Notes: a model not told the origin generated them from the letters alone. A stretch of DNA of 64,000 nt from Chlorocebus sabaeus (GCF_047675955.1 NC_132931.1:372001-436000), one strand, 5' to 3'; positions 24,811 to 35,155 are shown, numbered from the stretch's first letter. Made by a program: numbers and translations.

Positions 24811-24893
24811 ACGTTACCTAACGCCCGGGTGTGTGACGTCGCCGAAAGCCCACCTGTACGGCGTCGCCAAAGGCGCGCCCCTGTAACGTCACC
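24811..24893 (+). promoter_or_regulatory. Four CRE-like octamers at exact 25-bp spacing
   Basis: Octamers ACGTTACC (24811), ACGTCGCC (24836), GCGTCGCC (24861) and ACGTCACC (24886) start exactly 25 bp apart, separated by related 17-bp spacers. The second is embedded in TGACGTCG and the fourth reads GGTGACGT on the other strand, both close to CREB/ATF half or full sites. It is a short tandem repeat (about 4 units) in the CpG-rich patch upstream of the NUPR2-like relic. Factor binding is inferred from motif similarity only. Confidence 0.7.
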
Positions 24894-25014
24894 GAGGACC
24901 GCCTCTTACGCGGAGCCAATCGGAACTGGCGGCAGGGCTGCGGGAGCGGGGGGGGGGCTTCCAGGAGCGCATGCGCGGATGTCTGGCCACAGGTGGCCTG
25001 GCAGGCTGTAACCG

Positions 25015-25250
25015 GCCGCTGAGCGGGCCTTTTTGTGTCCCGAGGCTTGGGCCTGGCAGCCTAGTCCGTAAGCTAAGAAGAGGAGCTTTACGACTTGGCC
25101 TGGCGCAGCAAAGGCCAGACTCAGAGCCAGCAGGCGCTGGGCACCAAGCGGCCGGCGCCTGGCGGGCACGATCGCACGGTCGCGCGGAAGCTCCTCAATG
25201 GCCAGCGCCAACTGCAGCCCGGTCAGCAGCCCCGCACTCGCCTCTTCTGA
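25015..25250 (+). pseudogene. NUPR2-like: NUPR2 (nuclear protein 2)-like pseudogene
   Basis: From 25077 the frame reads EEELYD, then RSKGQTQSQQALGTKRPAPGGHDRTVA, RKLLNGQRQ and RTRLF, ending at TGA 25248-25250. This follows NUPR2, a small basic helix-loop-helix-like nuclear stress protein related to NUPR1/p8. RSKG.T...QAL.T..PAPGGH.R.VA.KLLNGQR is the conserved basic block. The Tyr before EEELYD is TAA (25074-25076), the acidic/tyrosine-rich stretch after LYD is missing, and a few residues of the C-terminal basic run are lost. Upstream, AAERA at 25015-25029 fits the NUPR2 N-terminus in another frame, so at least one indel lies between. It sits in the CpG-rich patch at 24.8-25.4 kb. In human NUPR2 lies close to PHKG1. 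Confidence 0.85.
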
Positions 25251-25501
25251 GCTTGGGTACCTGCCCCCCACAACACCTCCCCAGCCAGGGCCCGGAGACC
25301 TGGGGGATCGTCTCCCGCTACCTGGCGCCGCTCATCCTGGGCAGGGTAGGCCCCCTCTGAGGCTGCCCCTCATTAGGGAGCTGCACCCCGAGCTTGACCT
25401 CTGAAGGCCCTTTGCAATAGCATTAAGGCTTTGAAACTTTGTAGCAGGGTAGAAGGGGCCTGGAAACGAAGAAAACATCTTTTTAAAAATATAAGCGATC
25501 G

Positions 25502-25785
25502 GCAGGGCGCGGTGGCCCACGCCTGTAATCCCAGCACTTAAGGAGGCCGAGGCGGGTGGATCACGAGGTCAGGAGTTCAAGACAAGCCTGGCCAGCATGG
25601 TGAAATCCCGTCTCTGTTAAAAATACAAAAATTAGCCCGGCGTAGTGGCCGGCGCCTCTAATCCCAGGTACTCGGGAGGCTGAGGCAGAGAATTGTTTGA
25701 ACCCGGGAGGTGGAGGTTGCAGTGAGCCCAGATCGCGCCACTGTACTCCAGCCTGGGCGACAGACTGAGTCAACGTCTAAACAAA
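25502..25785 (+). mobile_element. Alu
   Basis: CpG-rich plus Alu (GGCAGGGCGCGGTGGCCCAC) just downstream of the NUPR2-like patch. Confidence 0.94.
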
Positions 25786-25875
25786 CAAATATATATGTAT
25801 ATCTGTATATATGTGTGTGTGTATATATGTGTGTATATATGTATGTGTGTATATGTGTGTGTGTGTGTGTATGCG
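25786..25875. repeat. Mixed TA/TG/CA microsatellite
   Basis: ATATATGTATATCTGTATAT grading into TGTGTGTATATATGTG and TGTGTGTGTGTATGCG. Arises from the Alu tail. Confidence 0.93.
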
Positions 25876-26012
25876 ACCGAGCCCAGGAGGTTGAGATTAC
25901 AGTGAGCCGAGATTATATAAACGCTCAAGCACAGGAGGTTGAGGTTACAGTGAGCCGAAATTGCGCCACTGCACTCCAGTCTGTATGACAGAGGGAGACT
26001 CTGTCTCTAAAA
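25876..26012 (+). repeat. Duplicated Alu right-monomer pieces
   Basis: CCCAGGAGGTTGAGATTACA and CACAGGAGGTTGAGGTTACA occur 45-50 bp apart, each followed by GTGAGCCGA. The second runs to the normal Alu end. This is a short tandem duplication of the Alu right arm beyond the microsatellite. Confidence 0.85.
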
Positions 26013-26072
26013 AATTATATGCAAGTGAGAGCGTTTCTTCCAGCGCTCATGCTCAAATTGAAGAAAGTAATT

Positions 26073-26376
26073 GGGCCAGCACCAGTGGCTCACGCCCATA
26101 ATCCCAAAACTTTGGGAGGCCAAGGCCGGCGGATCACTTGAGCTCAGGAGTTCCAGACTAGCTTGGGCAACATGGTGAAATGCTGTCTCTACAAAAATAC
26201 AAAAAATTAGCTGGGCATGGTGGCACGCGCTTGTAGTCCCTGCTACTTGTGGAGCTGAGGCAGGAGGATCGCTTGAGCCTCAATCCTCGCTGCAGCCTCC
26301 ACCTCCTGGGGTCAAGCAATCCATTTCAGCCTCCCAAAGTGCTGGGATTACAGGAACAAGCCATCGTGCCTGGCCT
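26073..26376. mobile_element. Alu head-to-head hybrid (plus then minus)
   Basis: A plus Alu first part (26075-26280) is joined directly to a minus Alu last part (26281-26376, ending TCGTGCCTGGCC). Both ends are therefore complementary Alu starts. Confidence 0.85.
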
Positions 26377-26485
26377 TACACTGTATTTTAATGCTTTTTT
26401 TTTTTTTGAAAATGGAAACTTTTACAGGCAATTCACTTCCTTCAAACTAATGATAAGGAAATGATGCTGTTCTGTCCTGTTTTCT

Positions 26486-26488
<3 letters not shown>

Positions 26489-26536
<48 letters not shown>
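26489..26536. repeat. (GT)n microsatellite
   Basis: About 23 uninterrupted GT units, long enough to be highly polymorphic. Confidence 0.97.
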
Positions 26537-26537
<1 letters not shown>

Positions 26538-26855
26538 TTTTTTGAGACAGGGTCTTGCTTGTTGTCCAGGCTGGAGTGAGGTGGTGCAATCATGGCTCAC
26601 TGCAGTCTTGACCTAAGGGCTCAAGGAATCCTTCCACATCAGCCTCCCCAGTAGCTGGGACTACAGGTGCATGCTACCACCCTTGGCTAATTCGTTTTTT
26701 GAAATGGATTATCACTCTGTCTCCCAGGCTGGAGTGCAGTGGTGCAATCTCGGCTCACTGTAGGCTGGTCTCAAACTCCTGTCTTTAGATGGTCCACCCA
26801 CCTCAGCATCCCAAAGTGCTGGGATTACAAGTGTGACCCACTGTGCCTGGTGATT
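26537..26855 (-). mobile_element. Reverse Alu with nested partial Alu
   Basis: A J-like reverse Alu (26537-26690) continues at 26696 with a new Alu start (AAATGGATTATCACTCTGTC), then jumps to a right-monomer end CTGTGCCTGG. Two elements are merged. Confidence 0.85.
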
Positions 26856-26888
26856 TTGCTCATTTTAGATACCAGAACTTTTTACTTT

Positions 26889-27145
26889 AATTTTTTTTTT
26901 TTCCTGAGATAGAGTCTTGCTTTGTCGCCAGGCTGGAGTGCAGTGGTGTGATCTCGGCTCACTGCAACCTCTGCCTCCTGGGTTCAAGTGATTCTCCTGC
27001 CTCAGCCTCCCAAGTAGCTGGGACTACAGGTGTGCACCACCACACCCAGGAGTTCAAGGCTTCAGTGAGCCATGATCGTACCACTGCACTCCAGCCTGGG
27101 CAACAGTGCAAGATCCTGACTCCACAAATAAATAAATCAACATCA
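26889..27145. mobile_element. Alu hybrid: minus left part, plus right part
   Basis: Reverse Alu (26889-27048) switches at CACACCCAGGAGTTCAAGGC to plus-strand Alu right arm (27048-27145) with an AAATAAATAAAT tail. Confidence 0.85.
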
Positions 27146-28200
27146 TATGATATGTACCAGGTTACAGGCAGGTGTTATTATCCCCACTTTTCATCCTCAA
27201 CTCTGAGTTGAGTTATACATCAACCTCTAGTAAAAGGTGGCATGCTCTCAGTTAAAGGGGCAAGCCCAAACCACATGGAAAGGATCTTATCTCTTTTGAG
27301 AGCTAATATAAAAAGAATTCCTCCTAGACATAGAAGTATTGTGACATCAGTTACTTAGGCTAAACATGCCTATTATGCTAAGTGAATTATTATTAACAAT
27401 AAAGAGTTTAACTCTGTGCCATGTTAATTATCATGATATGATTTATAATTTGTTCTAAACTTAGGTTATATATACCTTGAAGCCATTTATGTTTTGGTAT
27501 ACTTATAGTAGTTACTATACACTAGACTGTGTGTATTGGACTAGACATGGAGGGTCAAAAAAGAGTATGTGATCAGAGTAGGAATCATGCCCTAGCTTCC
27601 TTTGTATCTACCTCCTACCTCAAGTAGAAGCAGTAGAATAAGTAGTTACCTAAGATTTTTTGGATTCTGTTTTGTGGAGAAACACCCTTATATTTAGGCC
27701 GATGGGTGGCTAAATTAGAAAGTATTTTTTGTGATTTAGAATTTTATATGGAGATGTTCATTGTGATTAATCTTTGTATTAGCAGATTTTTGCTTTTTAT
27801 AGCTGCATGATTTCTTGTTTATTGTTCATTCATTATTGTCTGTTAATAAAGAAAAACTTTAGTCACTGAAGCAGTGAAAACCTACTTGGGTTTTTTAATA
27901 ATGACTGACTTTTTTCTTTGGGAATACATTACTGGAAAAATGTAGATTATTAGATACATTAATTTTAATGAATATAAGTGGTATAATTAAAAGGCTGAAA
28001 AGAATCCTTGGAAACATGAGTTTAATTTGATAGCTAAGAAACTGAGGACAAGATACTTATTCTTTGTGGCATATTTTCTAATGTCATTTCATTGTCTCAC
28101 CAAGGAGTACTTGCATAAAGTCAGTTCGATTCTAGCATCTGTTGTGTATTTAAGGTTGGGTAAAGTGGGTGAGTTTAACAGATATTTTTCCTTCTTTTAG
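27146..28200. other. AT-rich SEPTIN7-like upstream intron
   Basis: Unique AT-rich DNA after the Alu cluster, leading into the first recognisable SEPTIN7-like exon. MIR-like text near 27160-27200. No earlier SEPTIN7 exon was found, so the duplicated block probably starts here. It contains the left arm of the inverted duplication. Confidence 0.6.
27855..27976 (+). repeat. Left arm of 1.8 kb-spaced inverted duplication
   Basis: This segment is the reverse complement of 29633-29755. The core of about 105 bp differs at about three positions by eye. The two arms flank the SEPTIN7 P-loop exon. Confidence 0.9.
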
Positions 28201-28307
28201 GCAAATCTGGATTGGGAAAGTCGACATTAATCAACTCATTATTCCTCACAGATTTGTATTCTCCAGAGTATCCAAGTCCTTCTCATAGAATTAGAAAGAC
28301 TGTACAG
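28201..28307 (+). pseudogene. SEPTIN7-like: SEPTIN7 pseudogene exon with P-loop
   Basis: A 107-nt exon after CTTTTAG and before GTATGG. It reads KSGLGKSTLINSLFLTDLY and SPEYPSPSHRIRKTVQ, the G1/P-loop (GxxxxGKS) segment of septin 7. The first residue of the P-loop variable part is Lys instead of Glu, and Gly to Ser and Lys to Arg changes occur near the end. The frame is open and both splice sites are canonical. Confidence 0.96.
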
Positions 28308-28574
28308 GTATGGATATTAGTATTGTTAATTGATGATAAGCTGGAATAATATTAATACACACAAAGCACACGTTGTAACTTTTATTATGCTTTCTTAGAG
28401 GTAAGATGCAAACTTGCCCTTAGCCAGTGTAAGATAGTAGATATGACTTCATAAAATTAAAATAAAAAAGGAGAAGTACAGTTAATCAGAAGAATTATCT
28501 TGACTAGAGCTTTCCAAATTTGTCCTAAGGACTCTCCTAGAGATGACACTGTGACATAGTAACCAGTTCCCCTG

Positions 28575-28775
28575 GAGTTGTGCTATCTAGCATGATAGTC
28601 ATTTGCCACATGTATAAATCAATTAAAATTAATTAAAGTAAAAATGCAATCTCTCATCTGCTCCAGATACATTTCAAGTGCTCAACAGCCACATGTGGCA
28701 AGTGGCCGCCATTTTGTGCAGCACATATATGAAGATTTTCATCATTGCAGAAAATTGCACTGGACAATGTAGAAA
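28575..28775. mobile_element. MER20-like hAT-Charlie relic
   Basis: CATTTGCCACATGT...ATTTCAAGTGCTCAACAGCC ACATGTGGCAAGTGGC...ACTGGACA: the characteristic MER20 text, short and non-autonomous. Confidence 0.8.
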
Positions 28776-28894
28776 AAACACGATTCATAGAAAAGCTATT
28801 GTTATTTAAATAGAGTGTTCTATATTAGTCAGTGGGATAATACCATATCGTAGTTGAATGGCAATAGCAATTCTGTAAGACTTCCAAGGTGTAT

Positions 28895-29070
28895 GTGATC
28901 TAATTTACTGCTTCTCAGTCTTTGCCATGCATTCCAATCCTGGGTATCCTGTTAAATGTAGTTCTAGTAGGTCTGAGATGGGCTGTATTTCTACATTTCT
29001 AACAAGATCCCAGGTGATACTGATGCTGCTGGATGGTAGATCACACTGTATAGAGCATGGGGCTAGACTC
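28895..29070. mobile_element. MER5A-like hAT-Charlie relic
   Basis: GCTTCTCAGTCTTTGCCATG...AGGTCTGAGATGGGC...TTTCTAACAAGATCCCAGG TGATACTGATGCTGCTGG, typical of MER5A. Confidence 0.8.
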
Positions 29071-29149
29071 TAGATATGCACTTTTCATTAAATGGTGCAG
29101 CAGCCTGTAGTCACTTCTCATCTTAGCAAAGGTCATCAAACTTCAAGTA

Positions 29150-29290
29150 ACATGACTTGGGTTTGTATAAGAACTTTGCAACTTTATCAAGTTGTTTAAC
29201 TTCTTTGGACCCATTTATTTTTCTATAAAATGGAGTTAATACCTATCATAAAATTGTTTTTAAGACATACTCTAAAATAATGTAGCTAGA
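29150..29290. mobile_element. MIR-like SINE
   Basis: AACTTTATCAAGTTGTTTAA...CTATAAAATGGAGTTAATA, the conserved MIR core tail. Confidence 0.65.
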
Positions 29291-29632
29291 TAGAATTCTC
29301 ATTGTAAGAAATTTAAAACTGTTTGCTCTAGTTTTATCCATTTGTATAAATTCTATCTCAGTCCTAATTTAAACCTGATATTTAGACCTTCAGTTTTTCC
29401 ATAAGTCCTAAGTGAAGAAAACAACTATGAAATGTTAGTCTGAAGTAATTATCTTAGTATTTTATAAATAATATTTTTATTTTTGTTTGAATTCACATTG
29501 TTTTTGAGGTATTTTTCTGTCAACTCTTAAAACTCCTAAGTTCATCATGAAGTTTTTGTATTATTTAAAGTAATCTCTCATTTGAAATTTGAAACTGAAT
29601 ATAATTGTTTTCATATTATGAAGTGTTGCCAA

Positions 29633-29755
29633 TATATTCTATAAAAGTAATGTATCTAATAATCTACATTTTTCCAGTAATATATTCCCAAAGAAAAAAG
29701 TCAGTCATTATTAAAAAACCCAAGTTGGTTTTCACTGCTTCAGTGAAATAAAGTT
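29633..29755 (-). repeat. Right arm of inverted duplication
   Basis: Reverse-complement partner of 27855-27976. It occupies part of the interval where the missing SEPTIN7 DTPG exon would be expected. Confidence 0.9.
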
Positions 29756-30031
29756 ACCAATACACTTATTAGTGCAAATAATATGCTAATTATTTAGCTG
29801 TGTTTCGATAATATATAGTTTATTTTCTTTCATTTGGAAGGTTTTGAAATAATGAATAAAGATTTATTCAACATAATTTATATTTTTGAACCTTTATATA
29901 GAATAACTTGACATATCTTCCACTGGTAAATTCATTTTGCCTGTTTGAAAATTTTGATTATTGTCCTTTAACAGTCATCAGTTACTTCATATGTAGAATT
30001 GCAACTTGTTTTGTTTGTTTGCATTCTTTAG

Positions 30032-30164
30032 CTGGAAGCCTGTTATCGATTACATTGCTAGTAAATCTGAGGACTACCTAAATGCAGGATCACGAGTGGA
30101 CAGACGTTAGATGCCTGATAACGGTGCAGTGTTGTTTATACTTCATTGCTCCTTCAGAACATGG
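30032..30164 (+). pseudogene. SEPTIN7-like: SEPTIN7 pseudogene exon 'WKPVIDYI' with stop
   Basis: A 133-nt exon after TTTAG and before GTCAGT. It reads W.PVIDYI.SK.EDYLNA then RRQMPDN-type sequence, with CAG replaced by TAG after the arginine codon CGT. A 2-base deletion precedes GTGCAGTGTTG, after which VQCCLYFIAPS resumes in another frame. This is the septin-specific region between the G3 and G4 motifs. Confidence 0.95.
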
Positions 30165-31325
30165 GTCAGTACCTTGACACTTCTGATTCCTTTTGTTGTT
30201 GTTGTTGCTGCTTACTGTTACCTTTATGTGCATATTTTAGTAATCTTTAAGTTCGTGACATATATATGACTATACCCATTATAAAGTACCAAATTTCATA
30301 TAGAAATGTCTTAGTTGAAAAGCCTTTTTAAGTCCTGTATAAGCTAACAGTGATTTTACTCCTTAGTTCTTCATTCATAAGGATTTTCCCTGCTTCACGG
30401 AAATAAACAGTGTTGCCACCATGGTTTGAGGTCTCAATGTGGCAAATTTAGCTTTCATGTTGACCACCCTGCTACTAATTGAACTACCAAATAAAGAGAA
30501 GCAGCCATCCCAGTTAGACATATTCAAAATAAACTCAAAGATGCTATTTATTATAAGTCTCATAAGAGATGGTTATCAAAAGCACTTGCATGCCAATGTT
30601 TTCTTGTGCCATTTCTTTCTACAATAATCTATTTGGCTTCTGTTTCACCGTAGCTGTCATAGACATGTCATTTAGGTATCATATTGTCAGTACTAACCTT
30701 TTGTTTATTAGAACATAAGACCTAAATATCTAGACATTAATCTGATCTGGTTGTTCTGTTTGTTATAGTTAGCCCGTACTCCCTTTTTTGTTGTTTGTAC
30801 TTCCCCTTTCATTTTGAGTACATATATGTGTCATTGACAAATGCAGATTTTTCCAATTATTCTTCCTCAGTCTTTTCCTTTGGGTAAGTAACTCAGCATA
30901 TGTAATTCAGCCACCTGATAATTGTAACTCCACCATCTCCCCCCCAAAAGAATTGTAGCAGCATCAGGCTGAATAGCATTAAGTTATCTAACACTCACAG
31001 TACAGTAGTGAAAACCAATTCCTTCAAGTATACCTTTCTCTTCTATTTTTGGCTTCTTGCTCTCTCTCTTTTTTTTTTTTTTTTAAATAGATGAGTCAAT
31101 GCCCATTATTACTCTAGATGGATAAGGGAGCCTTAATTATATACTTATATTTTTGCACTGTTGGATTGGAGTGGGTTAAAAATGTTTCTTCTTTTATGTC
31201 TAATACTCTTATTTTTTTTGCTGTGCCCTAGACCATTGCATAACTGAAGACTCCCACCTTCAGTCAGGATTGGGTAGTACGTGTTTGTAACTACTTGGTG
31301 TTGCCTTTTGTTGAGGTAATTTCAG
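30165..31325. other. SEPTIN7-like intron, no repeat recognised
   Basis: AT-rich intron after the WKPVIDYI exon. A 62-residue open frame on each strand near 30375-30627 shows no known domain. Confidence 0.5.
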
Positions 31326-31725
31326 TTATTATTATTATACTTTAAGTTCTAGGGTACATGTTCACAATGTGCAGGTTTGTTACATATATATACATATGCC
31401 ATGTTGGTTTGCTGCATACATTAACTCATCATTTACATTAGGTATTTCTCCTAATTCTATCCCTCGCCCATCCCCTCGCCCCATGACAGGCCTCAATATG
31501 TGATATTCCCAGCCCTGTGTCCAATTGTTCTCATTGTTCACTTCCTACCTGTGAGTGAGAACGTGCAGTGTTTGGTTTTCTGTCCTTGCAATAGTTTGCT
31601 CAGAATGATGGTTTCCAACTTCATCCATGTCCTTACAAAGGACATGAACTCATACTTTTTTATGGCTGCATAGTATTCCATGGTGTATATGTGCCACATT
31701 TTCTTAATCCAGTCTATCATTTTAT
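31326..31725 (-). mobile_element. Short L1 3'-end fragment
   Basis: About 400 bp of L1 3' end in reverse orientation: starts with TTATTATTATTATACTTTAAG (reverse of the poly-A-side tail) and ends near TGGTGTATATGTGCCACATT. Severely 5'-truncated insertion within the SEPTIN7-like intron. Confidence 0.92.
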
Positions 31726-32292
31726 GGTGTTCTCAATTTACATATTTAAATCACTAAACTGACTCTTTGACTTAAAAGGCTCAAAAAAAGTAATCTCAAA
31801 AATACCACACACTGTATAACTTTTCATGAATATTTGTGTAGCTTCTTGAATTTATGTTTTTAAATCTTTCTCGTTTACCTTGTCAGGGTCTTTTCCTGAA
31901 AGCCAGCTGAGTGAAATCTTAACCTGCAGTTAAGTCAATACAATTTGTCAGCTTATAACCAATATTATTATTTTAGATCTTCTGGACTCTCTCCAAGTTT
32001 AGTAATTCTCATGAAATCACATTCCTCCCATCCCCTTGGTGAAAATTTTATTTCTTAAAATTGCATGGGAAATGAAAGCTTTTCTAAAATAAAAAAAAAA
32101 TTATATTCAGATGATATATAGTGGCTTTGTGCCATTTCTTATTTGTCACAAGGGGTAAGATGTTTAAAATTGCTATATCTTATACATAAAAAGGTACCTT
32201 TCAATAATTTCTCAGTTTAACTATTTTTAGAAATGGAGCAAAGTTTTGCCTATTTGTACATGATATTGTGGATTAAGTGAAAAAAATATGAG

Positions 32293-32592
32293 GCTGGAGA
32301 CAGTGGCTCACACCTGTAATACCAGCACTTTGTGGGAGGCTGAGGTGGGTGGATCACCTGAGGTCGAGAGTTCAAGACCAGCCTGACCAACATGGAGAAA
32401 CTCCTTCTCTACTAAAAATACAAAATTAGCCGGCCGTGGTGGTACATACCTGTAATCCCAGCTACTAGGGAGGCTGAGTCGGGATAATCGCTTGAACCCG
32501 GGAGGTGGAGGTTGCGGTGAGCTGAGATTTCACCAGTGCTCCAGCCTGGGCAACAAAAGCAAAACTCTGTCTCAAGGAAAAAAAAAAAAAGA
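32293..32592 (+). mobile_element. Alu
   Basis: Plus Alu with small changes (TTTGTGGGAGGCTGAGGTGG) and an 11-A tail. Confidence 0.95.
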
Positions 32593-33553
32593 ATATGACA
32601 CAGAATTTTATGTACAGCATTCCAGATACCCTCCTCACTACAGACTGAAATTCTATGCAGTCTAATAAATGAATGAGAACCTTTCCATCTTGTCTGGGTA
32701 GTCCCTAGCTTCCGTTTTTAGAGGGATTTTTTTTAGAGTAATTATAAATTGGTCCAACAGTGTACTTTCAGTGCCTCCTACCTCCCTCTACCAAGTATGA
32801 ACTGCATGCATGGCTAATTTGTGATTTCAACTATTATTGCTTCATGTGCATTGTTCACTATTTTGTAATTGTTATTAAAGTAAAAAGCTGACTTGAGACA
32901 TGATTTTTAAAATGGTGTTTTATCCTTCTAGTGTTGATTACCACTTTTAGAAAAATTGGTATCATCCAGTGAGTTTTATACAGAAGGATTTTTCCCTTAG
33001 AAATATATACATACATACAAAAAAAAATTGTCATTTGTCCTGTAGTTGTTTATTATGCTGTAGACTTTGAGGTTAAATAGTCTTTTCTCTCTAGTGTGGG
33101 TTTATCTTCTATTTATGACAAAGGATTTGCTATTGCTTAAAAACAAGATTTAAAAACTAAATTTCTTGATGAAAAGCCCAGCCAATATGAAACTAAATGG
33201 ACAGAGGAAAAAATTCAACCAGACTGTAATATACATGTGAACTAAATGTTTTCTGTTGCTGATGTTTTGTAGGCTTCTGAAATTTAATGAGACTTTTACA
33301 AGGTTTACCTTTTTTCCTAAAGTTTAACTTTTAAACTGACCTAAATGTTTTTTGACCCTTTGGTTATATTTAAGAAGTTGACTTCCCTAATTTCCTTGTC
33401 ATGTTTATTTTTAAATATCTTTCTCTTTAAAAGTTGGGATATTATAATAAATATTCAGCAAGTATTGTTTTGTGTTTAAATATAAAATCTTGTTATTTGG
33501 ATTTTAATACTTTATATTAAATGCCCTTAAGATTTATTAAAATTTTAGATTAA

Positions 33554-33841
33554 CGGCTGGGTGCGGTGGCTCAAGCCTGTAATCCCAGCACTCTGGGAGG
33601 CCAAGACGGGCGGATCACGAGGTCAGGAGATCGAGACCATCCTGGCTAACATGGTGAAACCCCGTCTCTACTAAAAAATACAAAAAACTAGCCGGGCGAG
33701 GTGGCAGGCACCTGTAGTCCCAGCTACTCGGGAGGCTGAGGCAGGAGAATGGCCTAAACACAGGAGGCGGAGGTTGCAGTGAGCCGAGATCCGGCCACTG
33801 CACTCCAGCCTTGGCGACAGAGTGAGACTCCGTCTCAAAAA

Positions 33842-33880
<39 letters not shown>

Positions 33881-33882
33881 AA
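33554..33882 (+). mobile_element. AluY, Old World monkey-like subtype, AAAT tail
   Basis: Carries GGCTCAAGCCTGTAATCC, CTAGCCGGGCGAGGTGG, GAATGGCCTAAAC and GAGATCCGGCCACTGCACTC, a combination I know from macaque/baboon AluY and not from human AluY. Flanked by AAAATTTTAGATTAA and AAAATTTAGATTAA, a fresh target duplication. Tail about eleven AAAT units. Confidence 0.93.
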
Positions 33883-34108
33883 TTTAGATTAAACTCTATT
33901 GTTTTGTCACTTGATTAATAAGCAGATTTGTATCTGACATAATAATAAGGCAGTGACAATTTAAATTTGTTATGAGTATAAATTGAAAACCCATAACAAT
34001 TTAGAAATCTGAGATTGAATATTTCATGGCATTTATATTTAGTGTTTTATATACTGATTAATGAAAAGAAACAAAACTTAAATTTTTTTTCAAAGACGGA
34101 TAGATTCA

Positions 34109-34545
34109 GGCCAGATGCAGTGGCTTATGCCTGTAATCCCAGCATTTTGGGAAGCTGAGGCAGGTGGATCACCTGAGGTCAGGAGTTCAAGACCAGCCTG
34201 GCCAACATGGTGAAACTTTGTCTCTAGTAAAAATACAAAAATTAGCTGGGCATGGTGGCAGATGCCTGTAATCCCAGCTACTCAGGAGGCTGAGGCAGGA
34301 GAATCGCCTGAACCTGGGAGGCAGAGGTTGCAGTGAGCCAAGATTGTGCCATTGCACTCCAGACTGGGCAATAAGAGCGAAACTCAAAAAAAAAAAAAAA
34401 AATTAGTTAGATGTGGAGGCACACTCCCATAGTCCTAGCTACTCCGGATTCGAAGTGGAAGAATTGGAGGCTATGGTAAGCTATGACTACACCGCAGCAC
34501 TCCAGCCTGGGTTACAGAGCAAGATCCTGTCAAAAAAATAAATAA
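34109..34545 (+). mobile_element. Alu followed by FRAM/AluJ-type fragment
   Basis: Full plus Alu to 34402, then a second diverged right-arm fragment (AGTCCTAGCTACTCCGGATT ... CCTGGGTTACAGAGCAAGAT) with its own A-tail to 34545. Confidence 0.88.
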
Positions 34546-35155
34546 AAATGGATAGGTTCTTTCAGTTAACACTAATGAGGCAAGAACACAGTTTACAGAT
34601 AATATAAACAGTGTTATTCCATCCACACACTTTTTTTTCATTGTGCTCCCTGAATGCCAGTGTCAAATTTCCAGGGACTTCAGACAAGGAGAATTAGAAC
34701 AGGAGGCAACTCTCTGAATTCTCCATGTCTGCTTTCTCCCTCTCACTGTCTCTGTCTTTCTGCCTGTCAGCCTCAGCACCACAGTGAAGATATACAGTCA
34801 TCTTTGTTAATAAAAAGGACTGGACTATCTTATTAGTCTTAGGGCCCTAACTCCCCCAATTTTAATATATATGTTTCTCTTTCTTCATTTTAAAATGTCA
34901 GTCAATTCAATTATTAGTATTACTCAATAAAATTAATAAGAGAATGAGACCTTTATTTTGTTTTTCTCATGTTTTTATAAAAGTTAAAGAATGCCACTTT
35001 AGAATGGTAGTCTTTTGCAGAATATTTCTAGTGTCTTCATTTATTCTTGTGAAACATTAAATTTTAGTCCACAGTATATTCTAGATTTGAGGACTTTGGT
35101 TCTCATTTAGAATTACTAAAGGACATAAGGAAAATCACAGCAGCTTACTTTTTTT
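34546..35155. other. SEPTIN7-like intron, unique
   Basis: AT-rich intron sequence without a recognised repeat or exon. Confidence 0.5.

Larger units (their letters stand above)
24780..25360. promoter_or_regulatory. CpG-rich patch / relic promoter region
   Basis: Unique, GC-rich sequence with many CpGs, in sharp contrast to the AT-rich or Alu DNA on both sides. It contains ACGTC-type motifs, an inverted-free CCAAT box (GCCAATCGG, about 24915-24923), a G-run near 24948-24957 and no TATA box. It leads directly into the NUPR2-like relic and has the look of a housekeeping-type CpG-island promoter. Retained CpGs suggest it is or was unmethylated in the germline. Activity cannot be judged from sequence. 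Confidence 0.75.

Noticed and set aside
24906..25271. 121-codon reverse frame over the CpG patch
   Set aside because: GC-rich DNA has few stops on either strand; no homology recognised, and the sense strand carries the NUPR2-like match.
25198..25404. ATG-initiated frame MASANCSPVSSPALASSELG in the CpG patch
   Set aside because: It lies out of frame across the NUPR2-like relic, shows no domain and is best explained as a shadow frame in GC-rich DNA.
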